Notes under the pieces: generated by a model
Databases searched by the model: none
What the model was told of the DNA's origin: nothing
What the model saw: only the letters and a program-made list of their open reading frames with translations
Shown here: positions 1 to 7,649 of the stretch, one piece after another
Layout of the letters: every line of letters begins with the position of its first letter
Numbering within the stretch: position 1 is the first letter of the stretch
Made by a program: the position numbers and the translations under genes
From: Arenibacter sp040216555
GTDB taxonomy: Bacteria > Bacteroidota > Bacteroidia > Flavobacteriales > Flavobacteriaceae
Length of the DNA stretch: 64,000 nt
Direction: 5' to 3'
NCBI GenBank assembly: GCA_040216555.1
Contig: JAVJOW010000002.1
Span: forward strand, 1-64,000

Positions 1-77
1 CCAACAATATCAAAATACTCTAATATTCCTTCTGGTAATATTAAACTTAACAAGGATAACTCAGTGCCTTTATTCAT
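1..77 (-). CDS. N-terminal fragment of an ISAon1-like transposase gene, cut by the window edge
   Basis: Only the first 25 codons are present; the gene runs off the left edge. The ATG lies at 77-75 on the minus strand. The peptide begins MNKGTELSLLSLILPEGILE and continues with an aromatic, acidic stretch. From memory of the family, this L-x-L-I-L-P-E-G-x-L-E-Y-F pattern is typical of the N-terminal region protein of ISAon1-type transposases, which are common in Flavobacteriaceae. The catalytic DDE part would lie outside the window, so it cannot be judged whether the element is intact. The inverted repeat at 120-212 lies just upstream, where an IS end would be expected. The family call is moderate because so few residues are available. 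Confidence 0.55.
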   Translation of the reverse strand, partial: MNKGTELSLLSLILPEGILEYFDIV

Positions 78-119
78 CAATGTAATTTAAAGCACAAAGA
101 AAATTATTTTTCTCTTTAG

Positions 120-212
120 ACCCAACTTTTGAGATTGATCCCATTAAACTAAAGAGATCTAAATCATGGGCGAACAAACCTGGAAAAAACGGATCAATCC
201 CAAAAGTTGTGT
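120..212. repeat. 22-bp imperfect inverted repeat, possible insertion-sequence end
   Basis: The arm at 120-141 and the arm at 191-212 are reverse complements at 20 of 22 positions, separated by 49 nt. The right arm begins GGATCAATCCCAAAAGTTG. The repeat sits upstream of the truncated transposase gene, so one arm may be the terminal inverted repeat of that element and the other a remnant or an internal copy. No convincing gene lies between 78 and 425. A folded-RNA role cannot be excluded, but no T-run follows that would make it a terminator. Confidence 0.55.
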
Positions 213-425
213 GTGTGAATTGAAAATAGAATAAGATCTTTGCGGAAAAACTATAAGGAAAAAGAATCGCTTTAAAAAAATCGCTTTGGTAGGTGGATTA
301 TGAAATGTTACTTTTTTACTGAAAAAGAAGTTAGGATTATACCTAATCTCAGGCATATGGATATTATCATCAAAAATAAAAATCCCAATACGTTTGCATT
401 GGGATTTTACTTCTAAACTTTAAGT

Positions 426-496
426 TGGCCTACTAGGACTCGAACCTAGAACGACTGGACCAAAACCAGCTGTGTTACCAATTACACCATAGGCCA
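426..496 (-). tRNA. tRNA-Gln (anticodon UUG)
   Basis: The minus strand folds as a 71-nt cloverleaf. The 7-bp acceptor stem starts TGGCCTA and ends TAGGCCA, the D-arm contains AATTGGTAA, and the T-loop contains GGTTCGAGTCC. The anticodon loop reads TTTTGGT with anticodon TTG, which decodes CAA glutamine codons. CCA is not encoded. A strong Bacteroidota promoter lies directly upstream at 515-545, which makes this a single-gene transcription unit. Confidence 0.95.
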
Positions 497-514
497 CTAC
501 CTCGTTTGAGCGTG

Positions 515-545
515 CAAATTTAAAACAAAGTTTTATATGCACAAA
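515..545 (-). promoter_or_regulatory. Bacteroidota housekeeping promoter of tRNA-Gln
   Basis: On the minus strand a -33 TTTG (545-542) is followed after exactly 19 nt by TAAATTTG (522-515), a full match to the -7 consensus TAnnTTTG. Transcription should start near 508, about 11 nt before the mature tRNA 5' end. Confidence 0.8.
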
Positions 546-780
546 TATTTTTGAGTCATATTCCAAAAAAATAGGAAAATATTCTACATCAACCAGCACT
601 GTAAGGGTTCCAGCAACACCATTAACTATTTACCCTTAAGGAATATTCCTTTGCATTACTCACATTGGCCTACTTAATGAAGTCGCCTTGAACCATATAT
701 CATGTTAAAGGTTTATGAAATATATATCCCATTATATTTTTAAATTAGTAAATTCGCCCTTCGGACAAACGACAAACCGC

Positions 781-3700
781 ATGTTTTCAAAAAATTTCAA
801 AAAATGGGATACCATCACAGGATGGTTTGTTTTTTTTATAGCCCTTATTACCTACGGAATAACCGTTGAACCCACTAGTAGTTTTTGGGATGCAGGTGAA
901 TATATCTCAACAGCGGCCAAACTACAGGTAGGGCATCCACCAGGAGCACCTTTACTACAAATGATCGGGGCATTTATGGCGCTGTTCGCCTTGGAACCTA
1001 CCCAGGTTGCAAAAATGGTAAACCTCGTTTCCGGGGTTTCCAGTGCCTTCACCATCCTCTTTATGTTTTGGACCATTACCAACCTAACAAGAAAACTAAT
1101 TTCTAAAGAGGAAGTCATAACCAATAGTAAAGCTTTGGCCATTTTAGGGAGTGGTATCGTAGGTTCCTTGGCCTTTACCTTTTCTGATAGTTTTTGGTTC
1201 AACGCAACAGAAACCGAAGTCTACGCAATGGCCAGTTTAATTATGTCCCTTCTGCTGTGGCTAGGATTAAAATGGGTTGATGATCTGGAGAATCCAAGAG
1301 GCAATAAATGGATAATACTTATTTCTTTTGTGGTTGGACTTACCTTTGGAATACAGTTTATGGGGTTCCTGGCGATACCCACAATTGGTTTGTTGTACTA
1401 CTTTAAAACCTACCAAACCACTACCATTAAGAATTTTCTAATGGCCAATATTATTGTGGTTGCCATATTGATGCTGGTCTATAAATTTTCATTGACCTAT
1501 GTGCTAAAAGTTTTTGGTTGGAGCGAGGTGTTTTTTATCAACACCATTGGCCTGCCATTTAACTCGGGAACCATTATCATGGGCCTCATTTTTATAGGTG
1601 TTTTTTATTGGGGTTTACGCTATACCCGCAATAACAACTACACTATAGCAAACACCATTGTGCTCTGTCTAATGTTTTTATTTTTAGGGTTCTCTTCCTG
1701 GCTAATGCTTCCCATTAGGGCAAATGCCGATGTGGTAATCAACGAAAACGATCCTTCGGATGCCAGATCTTTGTTGGCCTATTACAACCGTGAACAATAC
1801 CCTGGAGTGGACAGCCCGGTTTATGGAGCCTATTACTCCGACACTTTTGCGCCTGCAGGCGATGAAAAGGACGAGAAACCCAAATACGAAAAAGACTTAA
1901 AGGCAGGAAAATATATTATTGTAAACAACTATAAGGATGCGTTACAGGGACCAAACTCTGATCATGTAGGACTCTTGCCAAGGATGTGGAGCGAACAAAA
2001 TGCCGAGAATTACATGAAATATTTTGACCCGCTGACCTTTAGGATAAAATCGGATTACCTTGGTAACAACGAACTTAAAGAAGCTGTAACCCAATTTAAA
2101 GACGGTTACGCCAAGGGAGAAATAGACACTTCCCAATATATGAGATTCCTTAGGGAGTTTAGTGAATATATTGATGTACAGCCCCCAACAGTAATGCAAA
2201 ATATAAAATACATGTTCCAATTTCAGTTTGGCTATATGTACTGGCGTTATTTTATGTGGAATTTTGTTGGCAAGCAAGATGATATACAAGGAAGATATGA
2301 CAACCATGGAAATTGGTTAAGCGGTATAAACTTTGTTGACAATGCCAGGTTGGGCAGCCAGGAGAACCTTCCTAGCGATATTAAGAACAACAAAGGCAGG
2401 AACACCTATTTCTTCCTCCCCTTACTACTAGGTATTATTGGTCTAATCTTCCAAATAAGCAAAAACCCCAAACAATTTTGGGCATTGTTCGTGTTCTTTA
2501 TGTTTACGGGTATTGCCATCCAGTTTTACACCAATCCGGCCATTTTTCAGCCTAGGGAAAGGGATTATTCCCTAGTGGGCTCCTTTTATGTTTTTGCCCT
2601 CTGGATCGGCTTGGGGGTGTACGGTCTTTTTGACGAATTCCAAAAGCTATTGCATCCCAAAATATTGGCTCCGGGAATTACTATTCTCTGCCTTTTGGCC
2701 GTACCGGGAGTAATGGCATTCCAAAATTGGGACGACCACGACAGGTCCAATAGGTTTACCGCCAGATCTACTGCAAAAGCCTATCTGGAATCTACCAAAG
2801 AAGACGCGGGCGCCATTTTGTTCACTATTGGGGACAACGATACTTTCCCTCTATGGTACGCTCAAGAAATTGAAGGTTACAGAACGGACGTTCGTGTAGT
2901 AAACACCAGCCTTTTTGCTACAGATTGGTATATAGACCAAATGAAAAAGAAGGCATACGAAAGTGAACCTATCCCCTCTCAACTTACCCATAACGAATAT
3001 AAATGGGGATCTAGGGACGCCATTTACTTTAATGAACTTACCGAGAGCAGATGGGACATAAAAGACTTTATGAACTGGGTAGGCAGTGATAAGGAACAAA
3101 CCAAATTTAGAAGTATATTACAGAAGAAAGGTGCGGATCTGAGTCAATATTCCGAAAGCAATTTGGATGTCGTCTACTATCCGACCAATAAAATAAGGGT
3201 TCCGGTAAACAAGAAAAATGTTCTGGAGAGTGGTTTGGTCAAAGAAAAAGATTCGACGTTAATTGTTGATTATATTGATATTGACCTACCAAAAAGTGCC
3301 CTGCCCAAAAACCGAATCCTGATGTTGGACATCATTGCCAACAATGACTGGAAACGCCCAATTTATTTCTCCGGGGGAAGTTTTGATGCCGCAGAGTACA
3401 TTTGGATGAAAGATTATCTTCAATTGGATGGCCTTGTTTACAAACTGGTTCCTATTAAAACAACCAATAAGAGTGCTTACGAGATGGGTAGAATAGACTC
3501 CGATCTTATGTACGACATTGTAAAAAAATGGGATTGGGGCAATGCGGGAAGCCCGGATATCTATCACGACCCCCAAACCAGAACGCAGGCTCTTTCCTTT
3601 AGAGGTAACTTGGCGCGGCTTACCGAAACTTTGATAGACGAAAACAAGATTGAAAAAGCGAAAGACGTCATCAATATTGCGATGGAAAACATGCCTGTAG

Positions 3701-4113
3701 AATATTTCGGGTACTACGCCTTTGTGGAACCATTTATAGATGGATATTTTAAAGTAGGGGAAACCCAAAAGGCTAGGGACCTATTTCAAAAATTAAAAAA
3801 CATTTATCAGGAACGATTGGATTATTACGCCAATTTACCTTTTGAGGAACAGCGAATGTTCTTGGACGAAATTATTCCCGACCTGGAGGCCTACAGTAGA
3901 AACATAGACATTTTAATCACTAACCAGGATAAGGAAACCGCCGAAAAGGAAACGCTTATCTTCAACGAATACATAGAGAAGTTTGAACGATTTTACCGCA
4001 ACGACCCAATGGAGGGCATACAAGCTCCAACTTCGGATCCCGACCTAATAGATTCATCTACTATAGATGCTATACCGGAAGAACAATTGGACAGCATAGC
4101 AATTCCGGAATAA
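781..4113 (+). CDS. DUF2723 / GT117-family integral membrane glycosyltransferase
   Basis: This 1110-residue protein has a membrane half and a soluble C-terminal half. The start contains the DUF2723 signature TSSFWDAGEYIST followed by KLQVGHPPGAP. About ten hydrophobic segments follow up to roughly residue 650. The C-terminal half carries the FTIGDNDTFPLWY block and helical, TPR-like repeats. DUF2723 proteins have a GT-C-like fold and are annotated as glycosyltransferase family 117; the acidic residue in SFWDAGE sits in the first loop, where GT-C enzymes carry their catalytic Asp. The substrate is unknown; envelope protein or lipid O-glycosylation is an inference. An in-frame ATG at 715 adds 22 residues unlike the family start, so 781 (MFSKNFKKW) is preferred. 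A strong bidirectional terminator follows. Confidence 0.85.
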   Translation: MFSKNFKKWDTITGWFVFFIALITYGITVEPTSSFWDAGEYISTAAKLQVGHPPGAPLLQMIGAFMALFALEPTQVAKMVNLVSGVSSAFTILFMFWTITNLTRKLISKEEVITNSKALAILGSGIVGSLAFTFSDSFWFNATETEVYAMASLIMSLLLWLGLKWVDDLENPRGNKWIILISFVVGLTFGIQFMGFLAIPTIGLLYYFKTYQTTTIKNFLMANIIVVAILMLVYKFSLTYVLKVFGWSEVFFINTIGLPFNSGTIIMGLIFIGVFYWGLRYTRNNNYTIANTIVLCLMFLFLGFSSWLMLPIRANADVVINENDPSDARSLLAYYNREQYPGVDSPVYGAYYSDTFAPAGDEKDEKPKYEKDLKAGKYIIVNNYKDALQGPNSDHVGLLPRMWSEQNAENYMKYFDPLTFRIKSDYLGNNELKEAVTQFKDGYAKGEIDTSQYMRFLREFSEYIDVQPPTVMQNIKYMFQFQFGYMYWRYFMWNFVGKQDDIQGRYDNHGNWLSGINFVDNARLGSQENLPSDIKNNKGRNTYFFLPLLLGIIGLIFQISKNPKQFWALFVFFMFTGIAIQFYTNPAIFQPRERDYSLVGSFYVFALWIGLGVYGLFDEFQKLLHPKILAPGITILCLLAVPGVMAFQNWDDHDRSNRFTARSTAKAYLESTKEDAGAILFTIGDNDTFPLWYAQEIEGYRTDVRVVNTSLFATDWYIDQMKKKAYESEPIPSQLTHNEYKWGSRDAIYFNELTESRWDIKDFMNWVGSDKEQTKFRSILQKKGADLSQYSESNLDVVYYPTNKIRVPVNKKNVLESGLVKEKDSTLIVDYIDIDLPKSALPKNRILMLDIIANNDWKRPIYFSGGSFDAAEYIWMKDYLQLDGLVYKLVPIKTTNKSAYEMGRIDSDLMYDIVKKWDWGNAGSPDIYHDPQTRTQALSFRGNLARLTETLIDENKIEKAKDVINIAMENMPVEYFGYYAFVEPFIDGYFKVGETQKARDLFQKLKNIYQERLDYYANLPFEEQRMFLDEIIPDLEAYSRNIDILITNQDKETAEKETLIFNEYIEKFERFYRNDPMEGIQAPTSDPDLIDSSTIDAIPEEQLDSIAIPE

Positions 4114-4120
4114 AGGACAC

Positions 4121-4152
4121 AAAAAAACCGAGACTTAAGTCTCGGTTTTTTT
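4121..4152. terminator. Bidirectional rho-independent terminator
   Basis: A perfect palindromic stem, CCGAGACTT paired with AAGTCTCGG (4128-4145), is flanked by seven A on the left and seven T on the right. It can therefore terminate both the GT117 gene and the convergent thioredoxin-like gene. Confidence 0.9.
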
Positions 4153-4169
4153 GTATAAGGTTTAATTAG

Positions 4170-4466
4170 TTAGAGATACTCATTGAGTATACCAATAAGG
4201 GTATTAGCATCCTGTTCCCCACTTTGCCTCCAAACCATTTCACCTTTCTTGTAAATCATCAAAGTTGGCAGGCCCTTCACCCGCAATGCCTGGGAAAGCT
4301 CTTTATTCTTGTCCACATCAATCTTGATAACCTTGCCCTTATCGCCCAAGGCCGCGGCAACATCCCGTAGTACAGGGTGCATGGCTGTTGACTGTTCGTT
4401 CCACTCAGCGTAAAAATCCAATAGCACGGGAACATTAATATCAATTAATTCACCAAATTTAGACAT
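4170..4466 (-). CDS. Thioredoxin-fold protein lacking the CXXC active site
   Basis: The 98-residue protein has the whole thioredoxin fold: VLLDFYAEW near residues 14-22, IDVDKNKEL in the middle, and the cis-Pro segment VKGLPTLMIY, which matches the VxxxPT motif. The position of the WCGPC active site reads WNEQST, and the protein contains no cysteine at all. It therefore cannot do thiol-disulfide exchange and more likely works as a binding or chaperone-like partner. I recall close homologues with the same WNEQS sequence in other Flavobacteriaceae, which would argue against a recent mutation. It has its own promoter (4490-4519) and shares the bidirectional terminator with the upstream glycosyltransferase gene. 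Partner and role are unknown. Confidence 0.85.
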   Translation of the reverse strand: MSKFGELIDINVPVLLDFYAEWNEQSTAMHPVLRDVAAALGDKGKVIKIDVDKNKELSQALRVKGLPTLMIYKKGEMVWRQSGEQDANTLIGILNEYL

Positions 4467-4489
4467 ATACTATACATTGGGTTATAAAT

Positions 4490-4519
4490 CAAAAATAAGA
4501 AAAAATGTTAAAATACAAC
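4490..4519 (-). promoter_or_regulatory. Promoter of the thioredoxin-like gene
   Basis: The minus strand carries GTTG (4519-4516), an 18-nt spacer and TATTTTTG (4497-4490), a full match to TAnnTTTG. The predicted transcript start near 4483 lies 17 nt before the ATG at 4466. Confidence 0.6.
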
Positions 4520-4557
4520 TAGTGCTATCGTTTTTGTCGACAAGGTAGTAGTTAAAA

Positions 4558-5787
4558 TCACGTTAACGACCTCTTTTTTAAGGTAATTACAGTTATTTCA
4601 GGCCAAATACCCACCCTTCCAGGGTATCCCAAAAATCCAAATCCCCGGTTTACATTTATCATCTGTCCCATTTCTTCGTATACCCCGGCCCAATACTTAT
4701 ACCTCCATTTAGCAGGGCTCCATTTTATCCATCCTGGAATTTCTATCCCAAATTGCATCCCATGGGTATGTCCACTTAAGGTGAGATGATAGTGATAATC
4801 ATCTTTTAAAACTTGATCCTCCCAATGGGATGGGTCATGGCTCATAAGAATTTTAAAATCATCCTCGCCAATTTTGGAGACAGCCTTTTTAAGGTCGCCG
4901 GCTTTTTTAAATCCTCCCCTGCCCCAATTTTCAACACCGATCAAAGCAATCTTATCCTCTCCTTTTTGCAAATACCTACTATCGTTGAGCAAGAGATCAA
5001 AGCCCATTTCCTTTTGAATATTTTTAAGATCGGTCAAGTTATTGCTTTTGGCCTCTTCGCTTTCCCAGCTTACATAATCCCCATAATCATGGTTACCCAA
5101 GACTGAAAACTTACCGTCTTTTGCACTTAAAGTAGAGAAAAGGTCTTTCCATGGCAACATTTCCTCTGCCATGTTGTTCACCATATCACCGGTAAAAAGC
5201 AACACATCACTTTTTTGCTTATTGATCAAGTTTATGGCATATTCAATTTTCTCCCTATTATCAAAACTACCACTATGTACATCAGATATTTGGGTTATTT
5301 GATATCCATCGAAACTTTTGGGCAAATCATCAAATTCCAAATTATACTTAAGAACCTTAAAATTATACTTCCCCTTAACCATCCCATACAACAATGCCGA
5401 AAATGGCAATGCAGCAATACCCATGGCAAGGGTACTTAAAAAACGTCTACGCTGCGGTAGGCTAAATTCTTTGGTCCCCCCAAATATTTTGTGATAGCTT
5501 GCAGTAAGAAATCTAAAAATATCTTCGGAGAATAAAAATACAATGGTAATCGACATAAAAGTGAGGATTGCCAACAAGAGACCAAAAGCATAACTTTTTG
5601 GAACACTCAACACCCTACCAGGGGCATCGCCCATAGTAAACTGATAGATGAAATTCCCTAAAACAAAGAGCGATAATGCCATATAGGCATAATAGACCCA
5701 AGGATATCGGGTTGAAGCTTTTATGGCTTGTAAAGTATAAATTCCGAGCGTTATATAAATGATAATAAAAACAATCCAACGTAGCAT
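4558..5787 (-). CDS. Membrane-anchored metallophosphoesterase (calcineurin-like)
   Basis: This 409-residue protein begins with four hydrophobic segments in residues 1-135, interrupted by a basic PQRRRF loop. A calcineurin-like phosphoesterase domain follows. The metal-binding motifs are visible in order: DVH at 169-171, GD at 200-201, GNHD at 231-234, a lone His in MSHDPSHW near 313, and GHTHG near 336. The enzyme should hydrolyse a phosphomonoester or phosphodiester bond near the membrane using two metal ions; relatives are YkuE/YaeI-like, some of which act on lipid head groups, but the substrate here cannot be read from the sequence. Its start lies 51 nt downstream of the end of cutC on the same strand, so the two may be co-transcribed. 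Confidence 0.9.
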   Translation of the reverse strand: MLRWIVFIIIYITLGIYTLQAIKASTRYPWVYYAYMALSLFVLGNFIYQFTMGDAPGRVLSVPKSYAFGLLLAILTFMSITIVFLFSEDIFRFLTASYHKIFGGTKEFSLPQRRRFLSTLAMGIAALPFSALLYGMVKGKYNFKVLKYNLEFDDLPKSFDGYQITQISDVHSGSFDNREKIEYAINLINKQKSDVLLFTGDMVNNMAEEMLPWKDLFSTLSAKDGKFSVLGNHDYGDYVSWESEEAKSNNLTDLKNIQKEMGFDLLLNDSRYLQKGEDKIALIGVENWGRGGFKKAGDLKKAVSKIGEDDFKILMSHDPSHWEDQVLKDDYHYHLTLSGHTHGMQFGIEIPGWIKWSPAKWRYKYWAGVYEEMGQMINVNRGFGFLGYPGRVGIWPEITVITLKKRSLT

Positions 5788-5838
5788 TCTCTATTTTTTT
5801 TAGCAAAGATATTGGTTTAAAACCCAATAGGTGGTTTT

Positions 5839-6567
5839 TTACTTTTCTTTAACTAGGCGGACCACTTCTTTTAGGGTAGCCAAATGACTAATGGCCACTT
5901 CATCATCCCTGAGAAAGCCGGGACTGCTCATTGGAACCACAGGGGTATGATCAAGACTCTTATGAAATTTTATACCGGTCAAATGTACTGCTCCAAAACC
6001 TTTCTTCTTAAATTCCAGCACATTGGCATCCTGGATTCCACCTCCTGGCATAATAACAGTTCTCTTGGATCTTTTCTGCAGCTTTGACAATAGGTCCATT
6101 CCAGCGACCGAAGAATTTTGTTGTCCAGAGCTTAATATGGTATCCACTTCCAATTCCTCCAATTGCTGAAACGTTGCCATAGGATCACTTACCCAATCGA
6201 AAGCCCTGTGAAAGGTAAATTGCATAGGCTTGGATAATTTTATCAATGCTTTGGTTCTTTCAACATCCAAAGTAAAGTCCTTGTTCAACACTCCTGAAAC
6301 AATACCATTAAAACCCAGTTCTTTGCACAGTGCAATATCTTTCTTTATTATCTCAAACTCGAGATTGGAATAGGTAAAGTCGCCACTTCTAGGCCTAATC
6401 AATACATTTACGGGAATAGAAATATGTTCCTTTATCAATTTCAAGAGCCCAAAAGAAGGCGTTGTCCCCCCTCCTGCTAGCTCGGTACATAATTCAATTC
6501 GGTCAGCACCAGCTTTTTGGGCATTTAGGGCAGATTCTAAAGAATTGGCACATACTTCTACAATCAT
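5839..6567 (-). CDS. cutC: Copper homeostasis protein CutC
   Basis: The 242-residue protein matches the CutC family of TIM-barrel proteins over its full length. It has EVCANSLESA at the start, AGADRIELC near residues 18-26, the glycine run AGGGTTPS, and MPGGGIQ in the C-terminal half. CutC was linked to copper tolerance in E. coli, but its molecular reaction is still poorly defined. A TTG or GTG extension up to 6603 is possible; the ATG at 6567 gives the usual family start MIVEVCANS. The gene is divergent from the glycosylasparaginase gene, with only 42 nt between the starts, so their promoters must overlap or lie inside the neighbouring gene. Confidence 0.92.
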   Translation of the reverse strand: MIVEVCANSLESALNAQKAGADRIELCTELAGGGTTPSFGLLKLIKEHISIPVNVLIRPRSGDFTYSNLEFEIIKKDIALCKELGFNGIVSGVLNKDFTLDVERTKALIKLSKPMQFTFHRAFDWVSDPMATFQQLEELEVDTILSSGQQNSSVAGMDLLSKLQKRSKRTVIMPGGGIQDANVLEFKKKGFGAVHLTGIKFHKSLDHTPVVPMSSPGFLRDDEVAISHLATLKEVVRLVKEK

Positions 6568-6609
6568 ATTTCTTATATTTAGAACCTTAAAATTAAGTAA
6601 CACTATCTT

Positions 6610-7605
6610 ATGAAAAGAAGAAATTTCCTTAAAAATTCTACCTTGAGTACTGCTGGAATAATATCAGCACCACTTTTCGCATCATATCAAGAAGCAAAAA
6701 ATGAGTTGCTTCCTACCTCAGAAGGCATGGAAACGGTAAAACCTATTGTCATCTGCACTTGGAATTTTAAGAACGCCACGGCAAAGGCCTGGGAGGTTTT
6801 GGAAAAAGGAGGCTCTTCGTTGGATGCCGTGGAACAGGGAGTTATGGTTGAGGAGGCAGATCTAAGCAATGAAACTGTTGGCAACGGCGGAAGACCGGAC
6901 AGGGATGGCCATGTTACCTTGGACGCCTGTATCATGGACAAGGATGGGAACTGCGGTGCGGTACTATGTATGGAAAATATTGCCCATCCTATTTCGGTTG
7001 CAAGAAAGGTTATGGAGGACACTCCGCATGTAATGTTGGCCGGAAAGGGAGCAGAACAATTTGCCTATGAAAAAGGGTTCCCTAAAACCAATTTACTTAC
7101 TGAAAAGGCAAAAAAAGACTGGTTGGAGTGGAAAAAGAAATCCAAGTACGAAACCATTATCAATATAGAAAACCACGATACCATAGGTATGCTGGCCATT
7201 GACAAAAATGGTGACATTGCAGGGGCCTGCACCACAAGTGGAATGGGCTACAAAATGGCAGGACGTGTTGGCGACTCCCCAATTATAGGGGCCGGACTGT
7301 TTGTAGACAATGAAGTTGGCGGGGCAACAGCAACAGGAGTCGGGGAAGAAGTTGTGCGAACCGTTGGAAGCTTCCTTATCGTAGAACTTATGCGCCAGGG
7401 GAAATCGCCACAAGAGGCATGTGAGGAAGGCGTAAGACGAATCATGGAAAAGAACAAAGATAGAAGGGATTTCCAAATTGGGTTTATCGCCATCAACAAG
7501 AAAGGGGAAACTGGAGGTTATTGCATACATCCCGGGTTTAGCTATAGCAAATTTACAGAGGCCGGACAAAGCAACAATCCGACGGAGACTTTTTTGAAAT
7601 CCTAA
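6610..7605 (+). CDS. Glycosylasparaginase (N4-(beta-N-acetylglucosaminyl)-L-asparaginase), exported
   Basis: This 331-residue Ntn-hydrolase releases the N-linked glycan from asparagine in glycopeptides. It closely resembles the enzyme known from Elizabethkingia (Flavobacterium) meningosepticum. The motif NHDTIGM places the autocatalytic cleavage site before Thr191, which becomes the N-terminal nucleophile of the beta chain. The substrate-binding blocks GRVGDSPIIGAG and NEVGGATATG follow. The N-terminus carries MKRRNFLK and a hydrophobic stretch ending near Ala24, which looks like a Tat-type export signal. polA starts 44 nt downstream on the same strand, so the two may share a transcript. A TATATTTA box at 6574-6581 is a possible -7 element, but no -33 partner is seen. 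Confidence 0.92.
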   Translation: MKRRNFLKNSTLSTAGIISAPLFASYQEAKNELLPTSEGMETVKPIVICTWNFKNATAKAWEVLEKGGSSLDAVEQGVMVEEADLSNETVGNGGRPDRDGHVTLDACIMDKDGNCGAVLCMENIAHPISVARKVMEDTPHVMLAGKGAEQFAYEKGFPKTNLLTEKAKKDWLEWKKKSKYETIINIENHDTIGMLAIDKNGDIAGACTTSGMGYKMAGRVGDSPIIGAGLFVDNEVGGATATGVGEEVVRTVGSFLIVELMRQGKSPQEACEEGVRRIMEKNKDRRDFQIGFIAINKKGETGGYCIHPGFSYSKFTEAGQSNNPTETFLKS

Positions 7606-7649
7606 TAATCAATTTCACAATATCCAAATCTTAACAAGAATCAAACATA

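Noticed and set aside
159..356. 65-codon minus-strand frame upstream of tRNA-Gln
   Set aside because: It is rich in Phe and Lys from A/T runs, overlaps the inverted repeat, and has no family resemblance or promoter.
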